A DNA stretch of 64,000 bases. Source: Marilutibacter spongiae (GTDB taxonomy: Bacteria; Pseudomonadota; Gammaproteobacteria; Xanthomonadales; Xanthomonadaceae). The stretch's first letter is position 1. The number at the start of each line of letters is the position of its first letter. Made by a program: the position numbers and the translations under genes. Below the pieces are notes generated by a model. The model was not told the origin of the DNA. It did no database searches and saw only the letters and a program-made list of their open reading frames with translations. Positions 17,337 to 26,357 of the stretch are shown one piece after another. The stretch is taken from contig NZ_JACHTF010000001.1 of NCBI RefSeq assembly GCF_014145325.1, positions 1 through 64,000 of the forward strand, in the 5' to 3' direction.

Positions 17337-17723
17337 TCAGTCCCATTCGGTGGGTGGCGCGCCGCGCTCGGGATGCTTCATCCGCACGATGCAGAAGCGA
17401 TGGCCCGTGGGCGCTTCCATCACCCACCAGCGCTTGACGTAGGCGACCTTGCGCGCCCCCAGCGCTTCCAGCCGCGCCGCCTCGGCGTCGACGTCGTCGG
17501 CTTCGATGTCCAGGTGCACGCGCGAGGCGTGGTCGACCTTCTGCACTTCGATGTGGAGGTCGCCCGGCGTGTCGCCGAACTGCTGGTACTCGGCGCTGCC
17601 GTCGCCCGCGTCGCGGTCGGCGATGCGCACGCCCAATGCCTGGCTCCAGAAGTCCGCCGCGGCGTCGAGGTCGTCGGAGCGGCAATCGATGATGAATCCG
17701 GCCAGTCGGCTGCGGTGGGCCAT
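17337..17723 (-). CDS. VOC-family (glyoxalase/bleomycin-resistance fold) protein
   Basis: 128 residues with two beta-alpha-beta-beta-beta modules: FIIDCRSDDLDAAADFWSQA opens the first and VHLDIEADDVDAEAARLEAL the second. C-terminal PTGHRFCIVR is the usual final strand with a metal-ligand or substrate-side position. Such small VOC proteins cover diverse activities, so substrate and metal cannot be assigned. It converges on the GGDEF gene with a 19-base gap. Confidence 0.8.
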   Translation of the reverse strand: MAHRSRLAGFIIDCRSDDLDAAADFWSQALGVRIADRDAGDGSAEYQQFGDTPGDLHIEVQKVDHASRVHLDIEADDVDAEAARLEALGARKVAYVKRWWVMEAPTGHRFCIVRMKHPERGAPPTEWD

Positions 17724-17864
17724 GGCATTGCTCCGTGGGGGCCTGGCCCGATCCTACGCCGGACCGGCCGATGGGGCGCGTCATGCGTCGGCGACTGCTG
17801 ACAACACCCTGGCAGTTGCGCCGACCCCGAGGGCCGCCGGCGGAGCATGTCGCATGCTTCCGCC

Positions 17865-17955
17865 GATTCCCGATTCCCGATTCCCGATTCCCGATTCCCG
17901 ATTCCCGATTCCCGATTCCCGATTCCCGATTCCCGATTCCCGATTCCCGATTCCC
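17865..17955 (-). repeat. Perfect heptamer array, 13 copies of GATTCCC
   Basis: Thirteen uninterrupted GATTCCC units (91 bp) end four bases before the minus-strand stop codon of the E2 gene. They lie in its 3' untranslated region. Perfect identity suggests recent expansion and probable copy-number variation. Confidence 0.95.
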
Positions 17956-17959
17956 GCCC

Positions 17960-19387
17960 TTAGTCCGCCAGGGCGAGGTCGTCGATCATCGCGCGCAGGA
18001 AGCGCGCCGCCTCGCCGCCGGTGCAGGCGCGGTGGTCGAAGGTCACCGACAGCGGGATGACCTTGTGCGCTTCCACGCCGCCCATCACCGGCGTCATCTG
18101 GTGGCGGCCACGACCGGCGGCGATGATCGCCACGCAGGGCGGCACGACGACCGGGGTGGCATAACGGCCGGCGAACATGCCGAAGTTGGACAGCGAGATC
18201 GTGTAGCCGGTCAGTTCCGACGCCGGGATGCTGCGGTCCTCAACCTGGGTGCGCAGGCGGTTGACCGCCTCGCGCACGCCGCGCGCGTCGAGCACGTCGG
18301 CGTTGCGCAGCGCCGGCACGAACAGCCCATCCTCGGTGTCCACGGCGATGCCGATGTCGACATGCGGGTGGAGCGTGCGGGTGAGCTGGTCGCCGTCGAA
18401 CCAGGCGTTCAGGGCCGGCACCGCCCTGCAGGCCGCGACGATCGCCCGCACCAGTCGGCCGGTGATGTCGTTGCCGGCGGTCCAGGCGTGGATGTCGGCG
18501 TCGTCCGACAGCGTGGTCGGGACGACCTTGCTGTGCGCGTCGGCCATCACCCGCGCCATGTTCCGGCGCACGCCCTTGAGCTGCTCGGGCTGGCCGCTGG
18601 CAACGACGCCCGGCGGGCGCGTACGCATCGGGCGCCCGGCCTGCGAAAGCGTGCTGCGCTGTTGCGCTTCCCTTTGCGCCCCGGAAGAAGGTGCCCGCAG
18701 GGCGGATGGGGCTTCGCCATGTGCCGCGCCGCCGCCCGTCGCTTCGGCAGGCGGGAGCAGGCGCGATGAATCCGCCGCGGCCTGCTTGACGTCGGCCATC
18801 GTGACCACGCCGTCGGCGCCGGTGGCCCTGACCCGGGACAAGTCGACCTTGAGCTTGCGGGCCATCGCCCGCACCGCAGGCATCGCCTTGACGCCGCCCA
18901 CGCTGCTGGCCCGTTCGCTGTGCACGGTGTCGGAGGACTGCATGGCGCCGACGACGGTGCCGCTGTCGGCGCGCTCGGCGTCGGACTTCGCGGCCGGCGT
19001 ACCGGCGTCGCTGATCGCGCCGCCCTCGTCGGAGGCCACGACCTTGTCGTCCGGCGCCGGATCCGGGCTGCCGACGCTGTCGTGGTCGCCGCCGCCGTGG
19101 TGGTGGCCGGTGTCCTGGCCTTCGGCGCGTTGCGGCATCGAGGGATCGACCTCGAACTCGGCGAGCATCCGCCCGGTGACGATCACATCGCCGGCGTCGC
19201 CGGCGAGCTTGAGCACCTTGCCCGAGACGGGCGAGGGCACTTCGACGACGGCCTTGGCGGTCTCCATCGACACCAGGTTGTCGTCCAGGCGGATCGTGTC
19301 GCCCTCCTTGACGAACCACTCGACGATGGTCGCGTCCGGCAGGCCTTCGCCGAGGTCGGGCAGGTGGAAGGTTTTCTTGTGGCTCAT
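17960..19387 (-). CDS. Dihydrolipoamide acyltransferase (E2) of a 2-oxoacid dehydrogenase
   Basis: The core of the complex: it transfers the acyl group from lipoamide to CoA. 475 residues: a single lipoyl domain (about 5-80) with lipoylated Lys45 in VSMETAKAVVEV, then a long Ala/Asp/Ser-rich linker. A peripheral-subunit-binding domain follows (about 168-205, AVRAMARKLKVDLSRVRATG). The catalytic domain runs from about 245 to the end, with His452 in FDHRACTGGEAARF. The usual HRxxDG aspartate is Thr456 here, a variant seen in some branched-chain and acetoin-type E2s. It is the last gene of the E1alpha-E1beta-E2 operon. Branched-chain or pyruvate specificity is not settled by sequence. Confidence 0.88.
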   Translation of the reverse strand: MSHKKTFHLPDLGEGLPDATIVEWFVKEGDTIRLDDNLVSMETAKAVVEVPSPVSGKVLKLAGDAGDVIVTGRMLAEFEVDPSMPQRAEGQDTGHHHGGGDHDSVGSPDPAPDDKVVASDEGGAISDAGTPAAKSDAERADSGTVVGAMQSSDTVHSERASSVGGVKAMPAVRAMARKLKVDLSRVRATGADGVVTMADVKQAAADSSRLLPPAEATGGGAAHGEAPSALRAPSSGAQREAQQRSTLSQAGRPMRTRPPGVVASGQPEQLKGVRRNMARVMADAHSKVVPTTLSDDADIHAWTAGNDITGRLVRAIVAACRAVPALNAWFDGDQLTRTLHPHVDIGIAVDTEDGLFVPALRNADVLDARGVREAVNRLRTQVEDRSIPASELTGYTISLSNFGMFAGRYATPVVVPPCVAIIAAGRGRHQMTPVMGGVEAHKVIPLSVTFDHRACTGGEAARFLRAMIDDLALAD

Positions 19388-19409
19388 GGGGTTCCCTGGA
19401 AGTCGTCGG

Positions 19410-20444
19410 TCAGCCGTTGGCGAGGGCGCGCCTGGCCGCGGCGACGATGCGGTCGACGCCGGGCAGGTACTTCATCTCGAGGCGGAACAGCGGGATGTGG
19501 GTGTCGTAACCGGTGACGCGTTCGACCGGCGCGAGCAGGTCGTACATCGACTCCTCGGCCAGGCGCGCGGCGATCTCGGCGCCGAAGCCCGCGGTCTTGG
19601 GCGCCTCGTGCACGATCACGCAGCGACCGGTGCGCGACACCGACTCGGCGATCGTCGCGAAGTCCAGCGGGCGCAGGGTGGCGACGTCGATGACCTCGGC
19701 GCTGATGCCCTCGGCGGCGAGCTTGTCGGCGGCCTCCAGGGTTTCCTTCACCTGCGCGCCCCAGGTCACCAGGGTCACGTCGCTGCCGTCGCGCAGCACG
19801 TAGCACACGTCCAGCGGCAGGTCCTCGCCGTCGTCGGGGACCACTTCCTTGTACTGGCGATAGATGCGCTTGGGCTCGAAGAAGATCACCGGGTCGGGGT
19901 CGCGGATCGCCGCCAGCAGCAGCCCATAGGCGCGCGCCGGCGAGGACGGCATGACCACCCGCAGGCCCGGCACGTTGGTGAAGATCGCCTCGTTGGCCTC
20001 GCTGTGGTGCTCCGGCGCGCGGATGCCGCCGCCCCAGGGCACGCGCAGCACCATCGGGCAGGTCAGGCGGCCGCGGGTGCGGTAGCGGAAGCGCGCGGCA
20101 TGGCAGACGATGTGGTCGACCATGGGGTACATGAAGCCGTCGAACTGCGACTCGGCGACCGGCTTCATGCCCTGGCTGGCCAGGCCGACGGTGAGGCCGG
20201 CGATGGTGGTTTCGTCCAGGGGCGTGTCGAGCACGCGTTCGGGCCCGAACCGCTGCTGCAGCCCGGCGGTCGCGCGGAACACGCCGCCGTTGACGCCGAC
20301 GTCCTCGCCGAGCACGAGCACGCTGTCGTCGACGCGCATCTCGTGGGCCAGGGCCTGGGTGATGGCCTCGATCAGGGTGATCGCCGCGGGGGTGTCGGCC
20401 GCGTTCGCGGCGGCGGGCCTGCGGGTGGCGACGGTGTCGTTCAT
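19410..20444 (-). CDS. 2-oxoacid dehydrogenase E1 component, beta subunit
   Basis: 344 residues; the beta chain of the thiamine-diphosphate-dependent alpha2beta2 E1. Typical transketolase-like signatures are VLGEDVGVNGGVFRAT, DTPLDETTIAGLTVGLA and PWGGGIRAPEHHSE. The transketolase C-domain follows (TLVTWGAQVKETLEAA, IDVATLRPLD, VHEAPKTAGFGAE). Its ATG overlaps the E1alpha stop by four bases (ATGA), so the subunits are translationally coupled for stoichiometric assembly. The family cannot be split into pyruvate and branched-chain types by eye. Xanthomonads need branched-chain acyl-CoA primers for iso-fatty acids and DSF signals, which makes the branched-chain reading attractive. Confidence 0.88.
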   Translation of the reverse strand: MNDTVATRRPAAANAADTPAAITLIEAITQALAHEMRVDDSVLVLGEDVGVNGGVFRATAGLQQRFGPERVLDTPLDETTIAGLTVGLASQGMKPVAESQFDGFMYPMVDHIVCHAARFRYRTRGRLTCPMVLRVPWGGGIRAPEHHSEANEAIFTNVPGLRVVMPSSPARAYGLLLAAIRDPDPVIFFEPKRIYRQYKEVVPDDGEDLPLDVCYVLRDGSDVTLVTWGAQVKETLEAADKLAAEGISAEVIDVATLRPLDFATIAESVSRTGRCVIVHEAPKTAGFGAEIAARLAEESMYDLLAPVERVTGYDTHIPLFRLEMKYLPGVDRIVAAARRALANG

Positions 20445-21529
20445 GCGCGTGCCTCCTTCGCCTTGCGATCGAGCGCGATGGCCGCCTCGCGCTGTTCCAG
20501 CAGGTCCGGCGGCGGATCGGCGTACAGGAAGTCGAACATCGCCTCGACCGGCTGCACCGGGGTTTCCAGGTAGGCGTTGATCTCGACGTCGACCTTGCGG
20601 CCGCACTCCTCGATCCAGGCCTTTTCCTCGTCCTTGCTCCACAGGCCCTGGTCGGTGAGGTAGGTACGCAGGCGGGTCATCGGGTCTCGCGTCCAGGCGT
20701 CCTTGACCTCGGCGTCGTCGCGGTAGCGGCGCGCATCGTCGGCGGTGGTGTGGTCGTGCAGGCGGTAGGTGAGGAATTCGATGACGCTGCCGCCCTCGCC
20801 GTTGCGTGCGCGCTCGGCGCAGCGGCGCATGCCTTCGAGCACGGCGACCAGGTCGTTGCCGTCGACCTGCAGGCAATGCAGGCCGCCGGCCAGGCCCTTT
20901 TGCGCCAGGGTGCGCGCGCCGGTCTGGGCCGAGCGCGGCACCGAGATGGCCCAGCCGTTGTTGACCACGCACAGGACCAGCGGAAGCGCGTAGGCGCCGG
21001 CGGAGTTGAGCGCGGCGTAGAAATCGGTCTTCGACGAACCACCATCGCCGCAGCAGGCCACCGCCAGCTGCTTCTGCCCGCGCAGCTTGAACGCCAGCGC
21101 TGCGCCGGCCGCGTGCAGGCACTGGGTGGAGATCGGCACCGACCAGCTGAAGTCGTTGCGCGGGCCCCCGAAGTCGTTGCCGCGCTCGTCGCCGCCCCAG
21201 TAGAGCAGGATCTCGCGCGCCTGCACGCCGCGCATGAACTGGGCGCCGTACTCGCGATAGCTGGGGGCGAACACGTCGTCCTTCTCCATCGACGCGCCGA
21301 TGCCGACGTGGGTCGCCTCGTGGCCGAGGCAGGACGCGTAGGTGCCCAGCTTGCCGGTGCGCTGCAGGGCGATCGCCTTGGTGTCGAAGGTGCGCACGAA
21401 CAGCATCTGCCTGAACAGCGGCAGCAGGGCCTTCGGGTCCTTGAAGGCGGGGGGCATGTCGCCGACCGGTTGGCCGGCGGCATCGAGGTATTGCAGGTAC
21501 TCGATCTCAAACCTTGCAGCGATGGTCAT
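20441..21529 (-). CDS. 2-oxoacid dehydrogenase E1 component, alpha subunit
   Basis: 362 residues; decarboxylates a 2-oxoacid using thiamine diphosphate. The TDP-binding motif runs from CCGDGGSSKTDF (GDG at 161-163) to VVNN (190-191). The active-site histidine is in the RLHDHTTADDARRYR phosphorylation-loop region and RTGKLGTYASCLGHEA is the E1alpha N-terminal signature. It heads the operon E1alpha-E1beta-E2; no E3 gene is present in the window, so a shared lipoamide dehydrogenase elsewhere is expected. The ATG at 21529 is the only reasonable start. Confidence 0.88.
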   Translation of the reverse strand: MTIAARFEIEYLQYLDAAGQPVGDMPPAFKDPKALLPLFRQMLFVRTFDTKAIALQRTGKLGTYASCLGHEATHVGIGASMEKDDVFAPSYREYGAQFMRGVQAREILLYWGGDERGNDFGGPRNDFSWSVPISTQCLHAAGAALAFKLRGQKQLAVACCGDGGSSKTDFYAALNSAGAYALPLVLCVVNNGWAISVPRSAQTGARTLAQKGLAGGLHCLQVDGNDLVAVLEGMRRCAERARNGEGGSVIEFLTYRLHDHTTADDARRYRDDAEVKDAWTRDPMTRLRTYLTDQGLWSKDEEKAWIEECGRKVDVEINAYLETPVQPVEAMFDFLYADPPPDLLEQREAAIALDRKAKEARA

Positions 21530-21683
21530 CGCACGGGATTCCTGTACAACACGATCCTTCGATCATACCCAAGGGCCGTGCATTCCCCGTTGCGCGCTGC
21601 CGCATGCAAGCGGGCGCGAAAACCGCTACGCAACTGCCGGACGGGGCGGTATGGTGCGGCCCGTGGGGCCCGGTCGCTGCCGT

Positions 21684-22859
21684 TCAGCGTGTCGTCGCGC
21701 CGGCGTCTTCGCGCAGGCCGGCACGCACGGAAAGGCCGGCGAGCTCATCGAGCACATCGTCGAGCCCGAGCAGGCCAACGCAGGGCATCGCGCCGCGCGC
21801 GCGGAGGCGCCCGGTCGCCAGCGCGCGGGCGATCGCGATCGACGCGGCGCACGGCACGTACAGGCCGTGTTCGCGTTCGGCGACCAGTTCCCAGCACAGC
21901 GAAAGCGGCCGCCCATCGTGGTCGCTGCCCGACAGCGATACGAACATGCCGCTGCAGCCGTCCCCCAGCGGCGCCAGGCGTTGCGCGATCGCCTGCATCG
22001 CTCCGGCCAGTGGCACCGGGTCGGGCAGCAGGCCCCAGCGCACCGGCCAGGACAGCAGCCAGCCGCCCAGCTGGTAGAGGTCCAGTCCCAGGCCGGCGGA
22101 GAAGCGGACCGCGGCGAGGTCGGGATGGCGTCGTGGCAGCAGCGCCAGGTCGGGCACGTCGCAGTCGAGCAGCCAGCGGGTGCCCAGCGGCGCCGGGAAT
22201 ACGTGGCGCACCGGTCCCTGCAGGCCATGCGCCACGCCGACGCCGGGGCCGCTACGCGGGAGGGGGCGGCCGCACCAGGACAGCACCGAGGCGAGGGTGG
22301 CACGGCCGGGCGCCTGCGCGGAGGCGGTGATGCCCACGTGGACGCCTTGCAGTCGCGCGAAGCGCGGGCGCAGGGCGTCGACCACCGCTCCGCTGAGCGC
22401 CGGCACCGAGCTGGCGCCGCTGCAGACCAGGCGGTCGAGGGCGCGGGCGCGGGCATCGAGCGCGTCGATGCCGAGCACGTGCGCGCGGCCGTCGGCGAGG
22501 TCGACGTAGTGCATGCCGGCACTAAGGGCAGCCTCGGCGACGCGCAGGTCCAGGTGCTGGAAGGGGCCGGCGGCATGTATCACCAGGCTCGCTCCCGTCG
22601 AGCGCAGGCGCTCGGCCAGGCCGGGGTCGCACAGGTCGACGTGCAGGACGCGGGCACCGTATTGCCTGGCCATTGCAGTGGCCCGGTCGCGGTCGCGTCC
22701 GCCGACCCAGGCCTCGCAGCCGCCGATTCCTGAGATACGTTCGACGATGAGGCGGCCGAAGTGCCCGTATCCGCCCAGCACCACCACGCCGAATGCCTTG
22801 CCTGCCACTGCGCCTCTGCGAGCCTGCCGCCCTGGGAAGTCGCCATTATCGCCGCGCAT
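21684..22859 (-). CDS. Saccharopine dehydrogenase-like NAD(P)-binding protein
   Basis: About 391 residues. A Rossmann fold at the N-terminus (FGVVVLGGYGHFGRLIVERI) is followed by WVGGRDRDRATAMARQYG and VIHAAGPFQHLD. These are the pattern of saccharopine dehydrogenase-like oxidoreductases, including trans-acting enoyl reductases, rather than lysine-pathway enzymes. The remainder is an alpha/beta domain of the same family. The upstream terminator hairpin at 22873-22897 argues against a start at 22910. ATG 22859 or GTG 22808 (with AGAGG upstream, directly before the Rossmann strand) are the candidates. Substrate unknown. Confidence 0.7.
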   Translation of the reverse strand: MRGDNGDFPGRQARRGAVAGKAFGVVVLGGYGHFGRLIVERISGIGGCEAWVGGRDRDRATAMARQYGARVLHVDLCDPGLAERLRSTGASLVIHAAGPFQHLDLRVAEAALSAGMHYVDLADGRAHVLGIDALDARARALDRLVCSGASSVPALSGAVVDALRPRFARLQGVHVGITASAQAPGRATLASVLSWCGRPLPRSGPGVGVAHGLQGPVRHVFPAPLGTRWLLDCDVPDLALLPRRHPDLAAVRFSAGLGLDLYQLGGWLLSWPVRWGLLPDPVPLAGAMQAIAQRLAPLGDGCSGMFVSLSGSDHDGRPLSLCWELVAEREHGLYVPCAASIAIARALATGRLRARGAMPCVGLLGLDDVLDELAGLSVRAGLREDAGATTR

Positions 22860-22872
22860 GCCCCAAGCGAAG

Positions 22873-22897
22873 AAGGCCGCGGGATCGCCGCGGCCTT
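22873..22897 (-). terminator. Terminator hairpin of the secreted nuclease gene
   Basis: A perfect 10-bp inverted repeat, AAGGCCGCGG and CCGCGGCCTT around GATCG, lies just beyond the nuclease stop on the minus strand. It continues into TTCTTC. Confidence 0.7.
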
Positions 22898-22922
22898 CGG
22901 GGTGTCGCATGCAACGGCGGGA

Positions 22923-25900
22923 TCAGCGACCGCGGTGGCCGATCCGGACGTCCAGGGTGTCGCGGTTGTTGCGGCGGTCCGGGTCGGGCGTCGCCGCGTC
23001 GACCTCGGCGCTGAAGTGGAGCACCTGGCCGGGCGGCGAGGCCGCGGCCACCACGACCGCGAAGGCCAGCCACTGGACGCGCCGCGACAGCGCGCCGGGA
23101 TGGCGGCACTCGGCGCGGAAGCCCGTCGCGGTGTCGGCGAGCGGTGCGCAGGTCCAGCCACGCGGTGCGGCGATGGCGGCGCGACGGGCCGAGGTGCTGC
23201 CCTCGACGACGAGCGTGGTGCCCTCGGCGGCGTCCGGGCCTGCATTGCGCACCGGTACCAGGAAGGTGGCGATGGCATTGCCGTGGGTGGCGTGCGCCGC
23301 GCCCAGCAGGCGGACCGACAGGTCGGCCGAGCCCAGCGCCGCGACCGGGATCGCGATGCCGGCCTGGTTGTCGCCGTTGGCCGGATCGCGCTGCTGCGAG
23401 CGCACGGCGGCGCCGAAGCGAAGCGCGTCGCCGGCGCTGGCGGCCGGCACGATCGCGTCGATCGCGAATTCGGCCCGGGCGCCCACGGCGAACGCGGCGG
23501 TGGTGCAGGTCAGCGTGGTGGTATCGGCGTCCTGCTCCGGCGCGCCGCAGCTCCAGCCTGCCGGTACCGTCGCCGGCGCCGGCGCCAGGAGGGCGTCGAA
23601 CACGAACGCGACGGCGGCCGATCCGGCCACGCCGGGACCGTCGTTCGCGGCGGTGGCCTCGAAGCGGACCGTATCGCCGACGCGGGCCGTGGCCATGTCG
23701 GCGGTGGCCTGGATCGACAGGTCGGCGCGGGCGAAGGCCGGCACGGCGATGCTCAGGCGCACCGGGTCGTGGTCGGAGGAGCGCACCGCGATCGTGGCAT
23801 CGTCGAAGTTGTCGACGCCGAAGTCGGCGTTGACGCGCGGATGGTCGACGCGGAGCATGCCCGCGTCCATCGCCAGCGCCTCGTTGACCAGCACGTGGTC
23901 GAGCGTCTGCGCATTGCCGGCGAACACGTAGGAGTAGCGCTCCTCCGGGTCGGCGATCAGCTGCGAGCCGTCCACCAGCGGGGTCGTCAGCGGGCTCGGC
24001 ACCCAGGCCAGTACCTGGTCGGCCGGCGCGGCGTCGCCGCGCACGATGCCCATCACATCGACGTAGCCGTCGTTCACCTCGAAAGCGTTGAAGTCGCCGA
24101 CCAGCACGATGCGCTCGCCCGGATTGGCCTGCTGCATCTGCTCGACGAGCCCCGCCAGGTACGCGGCCTGCGCACCGCGCTTGGCGCGCACGCGATCGCC
24201 GCCGCTCGCCCAGCCGGAGCTGCCCGAGCCGACGTCGTCGATACCGTTGAGCGAGCGCAGGTGGTTGACCACGATCGTGAGCGGATAGCTGTCGGTGCCG
24301 TCCTGGTGGATCCGCGCGCGCAGCCGCAGCGGCGGGCGGTCGTTGAGCAGGCTGGTGCTGCCGTCGGGGTTGGCGAGCGTCGCGTCCTTGCCGAACTGGG
24401 TCACCTCCAGCACCTCGACGCGCGATGCGCCGCCGTCCACCGGACGCGTGCTGACGAGGAAGCCGACGTTGATGCCGCCCACGTCGTTGCCCGGCTCCAG
24501 GTAGGGCACGTAGCCGGGCGCGGAGGCGCAGGTCGCGTCGATGCGCTCGGACAGCAACTGCAGCACGCGCGCGTTCTCGACCTCCACCACGCCCAGCACG
24601 TCGGGCGTCTTGAGGTAGTCGCAGATCGTCGCCGCGGCCTTGGCCAGGCGCTTGTCCAGCGCCGCCGGGGTCAGCGTGGTCGCGCCGTTGCCATCGGCGA
24701 CCTCGTCGAACAGGCGCAGCAGGTTGAAGCTGCCGACGGTCACTTCGTCGTAGGCGGCGTCGTTGACCGCTTCGGGCAGGCGGCCGCCCGCGACCGCCGG
24801 CGGCGTGGCGGCGTCGGGCAACAGGGCCCAGGTGCCATCGTAGTAGTCGAGCACGCCCAGCAGGCCCGCGACCTCCGCGTCGGTGTCCACCGAAAGCGGC
24901 GCAGCGCCCACCTGGCCCCAGCTGCGCACCATCAGGCGCTCGGGGTTGGTGTCGAAGCGCGGCGGGTCCTTGTCGGCCGGGATCGTGATCGCATCGAGCA
25001 CGCCGATGCCGGGCTCGCGGAAGGGTCGCTCGACACCGGGCAGGGTCACGTGGAACACGCCGTTGGACGAAGCGGTGGCATCGTTCTCGTCGATGCTGCC
25101 GCCGGAGGGCGCGATGACGATCGCGGCGGCGACGCTGACCCGCATGCCCTCCAGCCGTTCGAGGCTGGCCGGCGAGGCCGTCGGCCCGAGCACGTCATCG
25201 CCCAGTTCGATCGCGGCCGGCAGCGTCTGGCCACTGGCCAGCACTTCCACGACCGGAGCGACGAGTTCGGTGATCGCCAACTGGTTGGGGTTCGAGGAGG
25301 GCGTGAACTCGGAGACCTTGGCGGTCACCTTCACCCGGTCGCCCACCGCGACGATCGCGCCGGGGGCGCTGGCGGTATAGACGAAGATGCCGTCGGACGT
25401 GGCCGGGTCGCCGTCGTCGGTGGCGCTCTGCAGGAAGAAACCGTTGTTGAACTTGAGCGCGGTGACCACGCCCTCGGTAACGACATCGCGGTCCGCGTAG
25501 GGCGAGGCCAGGCCGCTGCCCTGGATCTGCGCGATGCTCAGCGCGACCGGCGGTTCGGGCGGGTCCGGCGGCTCGGCGCCGCTGTTGCGCGGGTCGGGCG
25601 CGCCACGGGTGAAGTCGCTCCCGTTGTCGTCGGTGTCGACGCTGCCGTCGCCATTGCGCAGCGCCGCGGAGGTGTTGTTCAGCGCCGGCGTCGCCGCGCT
25701 GCCCTCGAAGCAGTTGGCGCTGCCGAAACCGACGAAATCCACGACCGTGGCGCCGCCCAGCGGGCAGGTGCCCGAGAGCGTGCCGCCGCCGTTGACCAGG
25801 GCCACCTTGCCGTTGCTCGACGAGAGCGCGATCGTGCCGATCGCGTCCGGCGTGGGCAGGTCGGCGCTGCCGCCGGCACCCTGCGCCTGCTGGACCAGGT

Positions 25901-26171
25901 AGAAGCCGCCCGGCGCGATGCTGCCGGCCAGCGTGGTCGCTTGCCAGCTGCTGCCGCTGGAGGAGGCGTACTGCACCGACCAGCCGGTCAGGTCGACGGC
26001 CGTCGCGCCATTGTTGCGCAGCTCGATGAAGTCGTTGCGCCAAGTCGAACCGGAGTTGCCGCCGCCGCCATAGATTTGGCTGACGACGACCTGGGCGTGG
26101 GCATGGGAGGCCAGTCCGAGCGTGGCCAGTAACAACAGTATCGCCGTCGATCGGCGGTATGGATCGCGCAT
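22923..26171 (-). CDS. Large secreted ExeM/NucH-type endonuclease
   Basis: 1082 residues, exported (signal peptide 1-26, core AILLLLATLGLASHAHA). The order is as follows. A lamin-tail domain (about 27-150, VVVSQIYGGGGNSGS, FIELRNNG) comes first. An OB-fold extracellular-nuclease domain (about 210-330) is next. An endonuclease/exonuclease/phosphatase domain (about 478-805) has VGSFNLLRLF, GVVEVEN, VGDFNAFEVNDG and the catalytic RSSDHDPVR. Two C-terminal immunoglobulin-like DUF11-type repeats (about 815-1070) finish the chain. This is the architecture of ExeM and NucH biofilm/eDNA nucleases. Unlike some relatives it ends in ..RIGHRGR without a rhombosortase-type anchor, so release into the medium is likely. 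A possible role in DNA scavenging or biofilm turnover is inference. Confidence 0.88.
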   Translation of the reverse strand: MRDPYRRSTAILLLLATLGLASHAHAQVVVSQIYGGGGNSGSTWRNDFIELRNNGATAVDLTGWSVQYASSSGSSWQATTLAGSIAPGGFYLVQQAQGAGGSADLPTPDAIGTIALSSSNGKVALVNGGGTLSGTCPLGGATVVDFVGFGSANCFEGSAATPALNNTSAALRNGDGSVDTDDNGSDFTRGAPDPRNSGAEPPDPPEPPVALSIAQIQGSGLASPYADRDVVTEGVVTALKFNNGFFLQSATDDGDPATSDGIFVYTASAPGAIVAVGDRVKVTAKVSEFTPSSNPNQLAITELVAPVVEVLASGQTLPAAIELGDDVLGPTASPASLERLEGMRVSVAAAIVIAPSGGSIDENDATASSNGVFHVTLPGVERPFREPGIGVLDAITIPADKDPPRFDTNPERLMVRSWGQVGAAPLSVDTDAEVAGLLGVLDYYDGTWALLPDAATPPAVAGGRLPEAVNDAAYDEVTVGSFNLLRLFDEVADGNGATTLTPAALDKRLAKAAATICDYLKTPDVLGVVEVENARVLQLLSERIDATCASAPGYVPYLEPGNDVGGINVGFLVSTRPVDGGASRVEVLEVTQFGKDATLANPDGSTSLLNDRPPLRLRARIHQDGTDSYPLTIVVNHLRSLNGIDDVGSGSSGWASGGDRVRAKRGAQAAYLAGLVEQMQQANPGERIVLVGDFNAFEVNDGYVDVMGIVRGDAAPADQVLAWVPSPLTTPLVDGSQLIADPEERYSYVFAGNAQTLDHVLVNEALAMDAGMLRVDHPRVNADFGVDNFDDATIAVRSSDHDPVRLSIAVPAFARADLSIQATADMATARVGDTVRFEATAANDGPGVAGSAAVAFVFDALLAPAPATVPAGWSCGAPEQDADTTTLTCTTAAFAVGARAEFAIDAIVPAASAGDALRFGAAVRSQQRDPANGDNQAGIAIPVAALGSADLSVRLLGAAHATHGNAIATFLVPVRNAGPDAAEGTTLVVEGSTSARRAAIAAPRGWTCAPLADTATGFRAECRHPGALSRRVQWLAFAVVVAAASPPGQVLHFSAEVDAATPDPDRRNNRDTLDVRIGHRGR

Positions 26172-26357
26172 TGCAGTCTTCCCTGTGGTCGCGAACGCCA
26201 TACCCCCTTTTCGGAACCGGCCCCGGTTCCGTATGGCGCTGGCCGGACAGATTGACTGCCGGAAGTTACAGGAGCGTGAAGACGGCGGATGGCGATGCCA
26301 GGCTGCTGTCCGCGGGCCGCCTTGCGGTACCCTTGCGCGCCTGGGCAGGGAATCGAA

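Noticed and set aside
17865-17955. CRISPR-like array
   Set aside because: Units are 7 bp, contiguous and without spacers; no cas genes nearby. The same applies to the other heptamer arrays.
22860-22910. Extended N-terminus of the saccharopine-dehydrogenase-like protein
   Set aside because: It would be encoded through the terminator hairpin of the upstream gene and lies before the Rossmann strand; starts at 22859 or 22808 fit better.
22761-26132. 1123-codon open frame antisense to the secreted nuclease
   Set aside because: Composition is Arg/His/Val-rich low complexity typical of shadow frames; the minus-strand gene has a signal peptide and all nuclease motifs.
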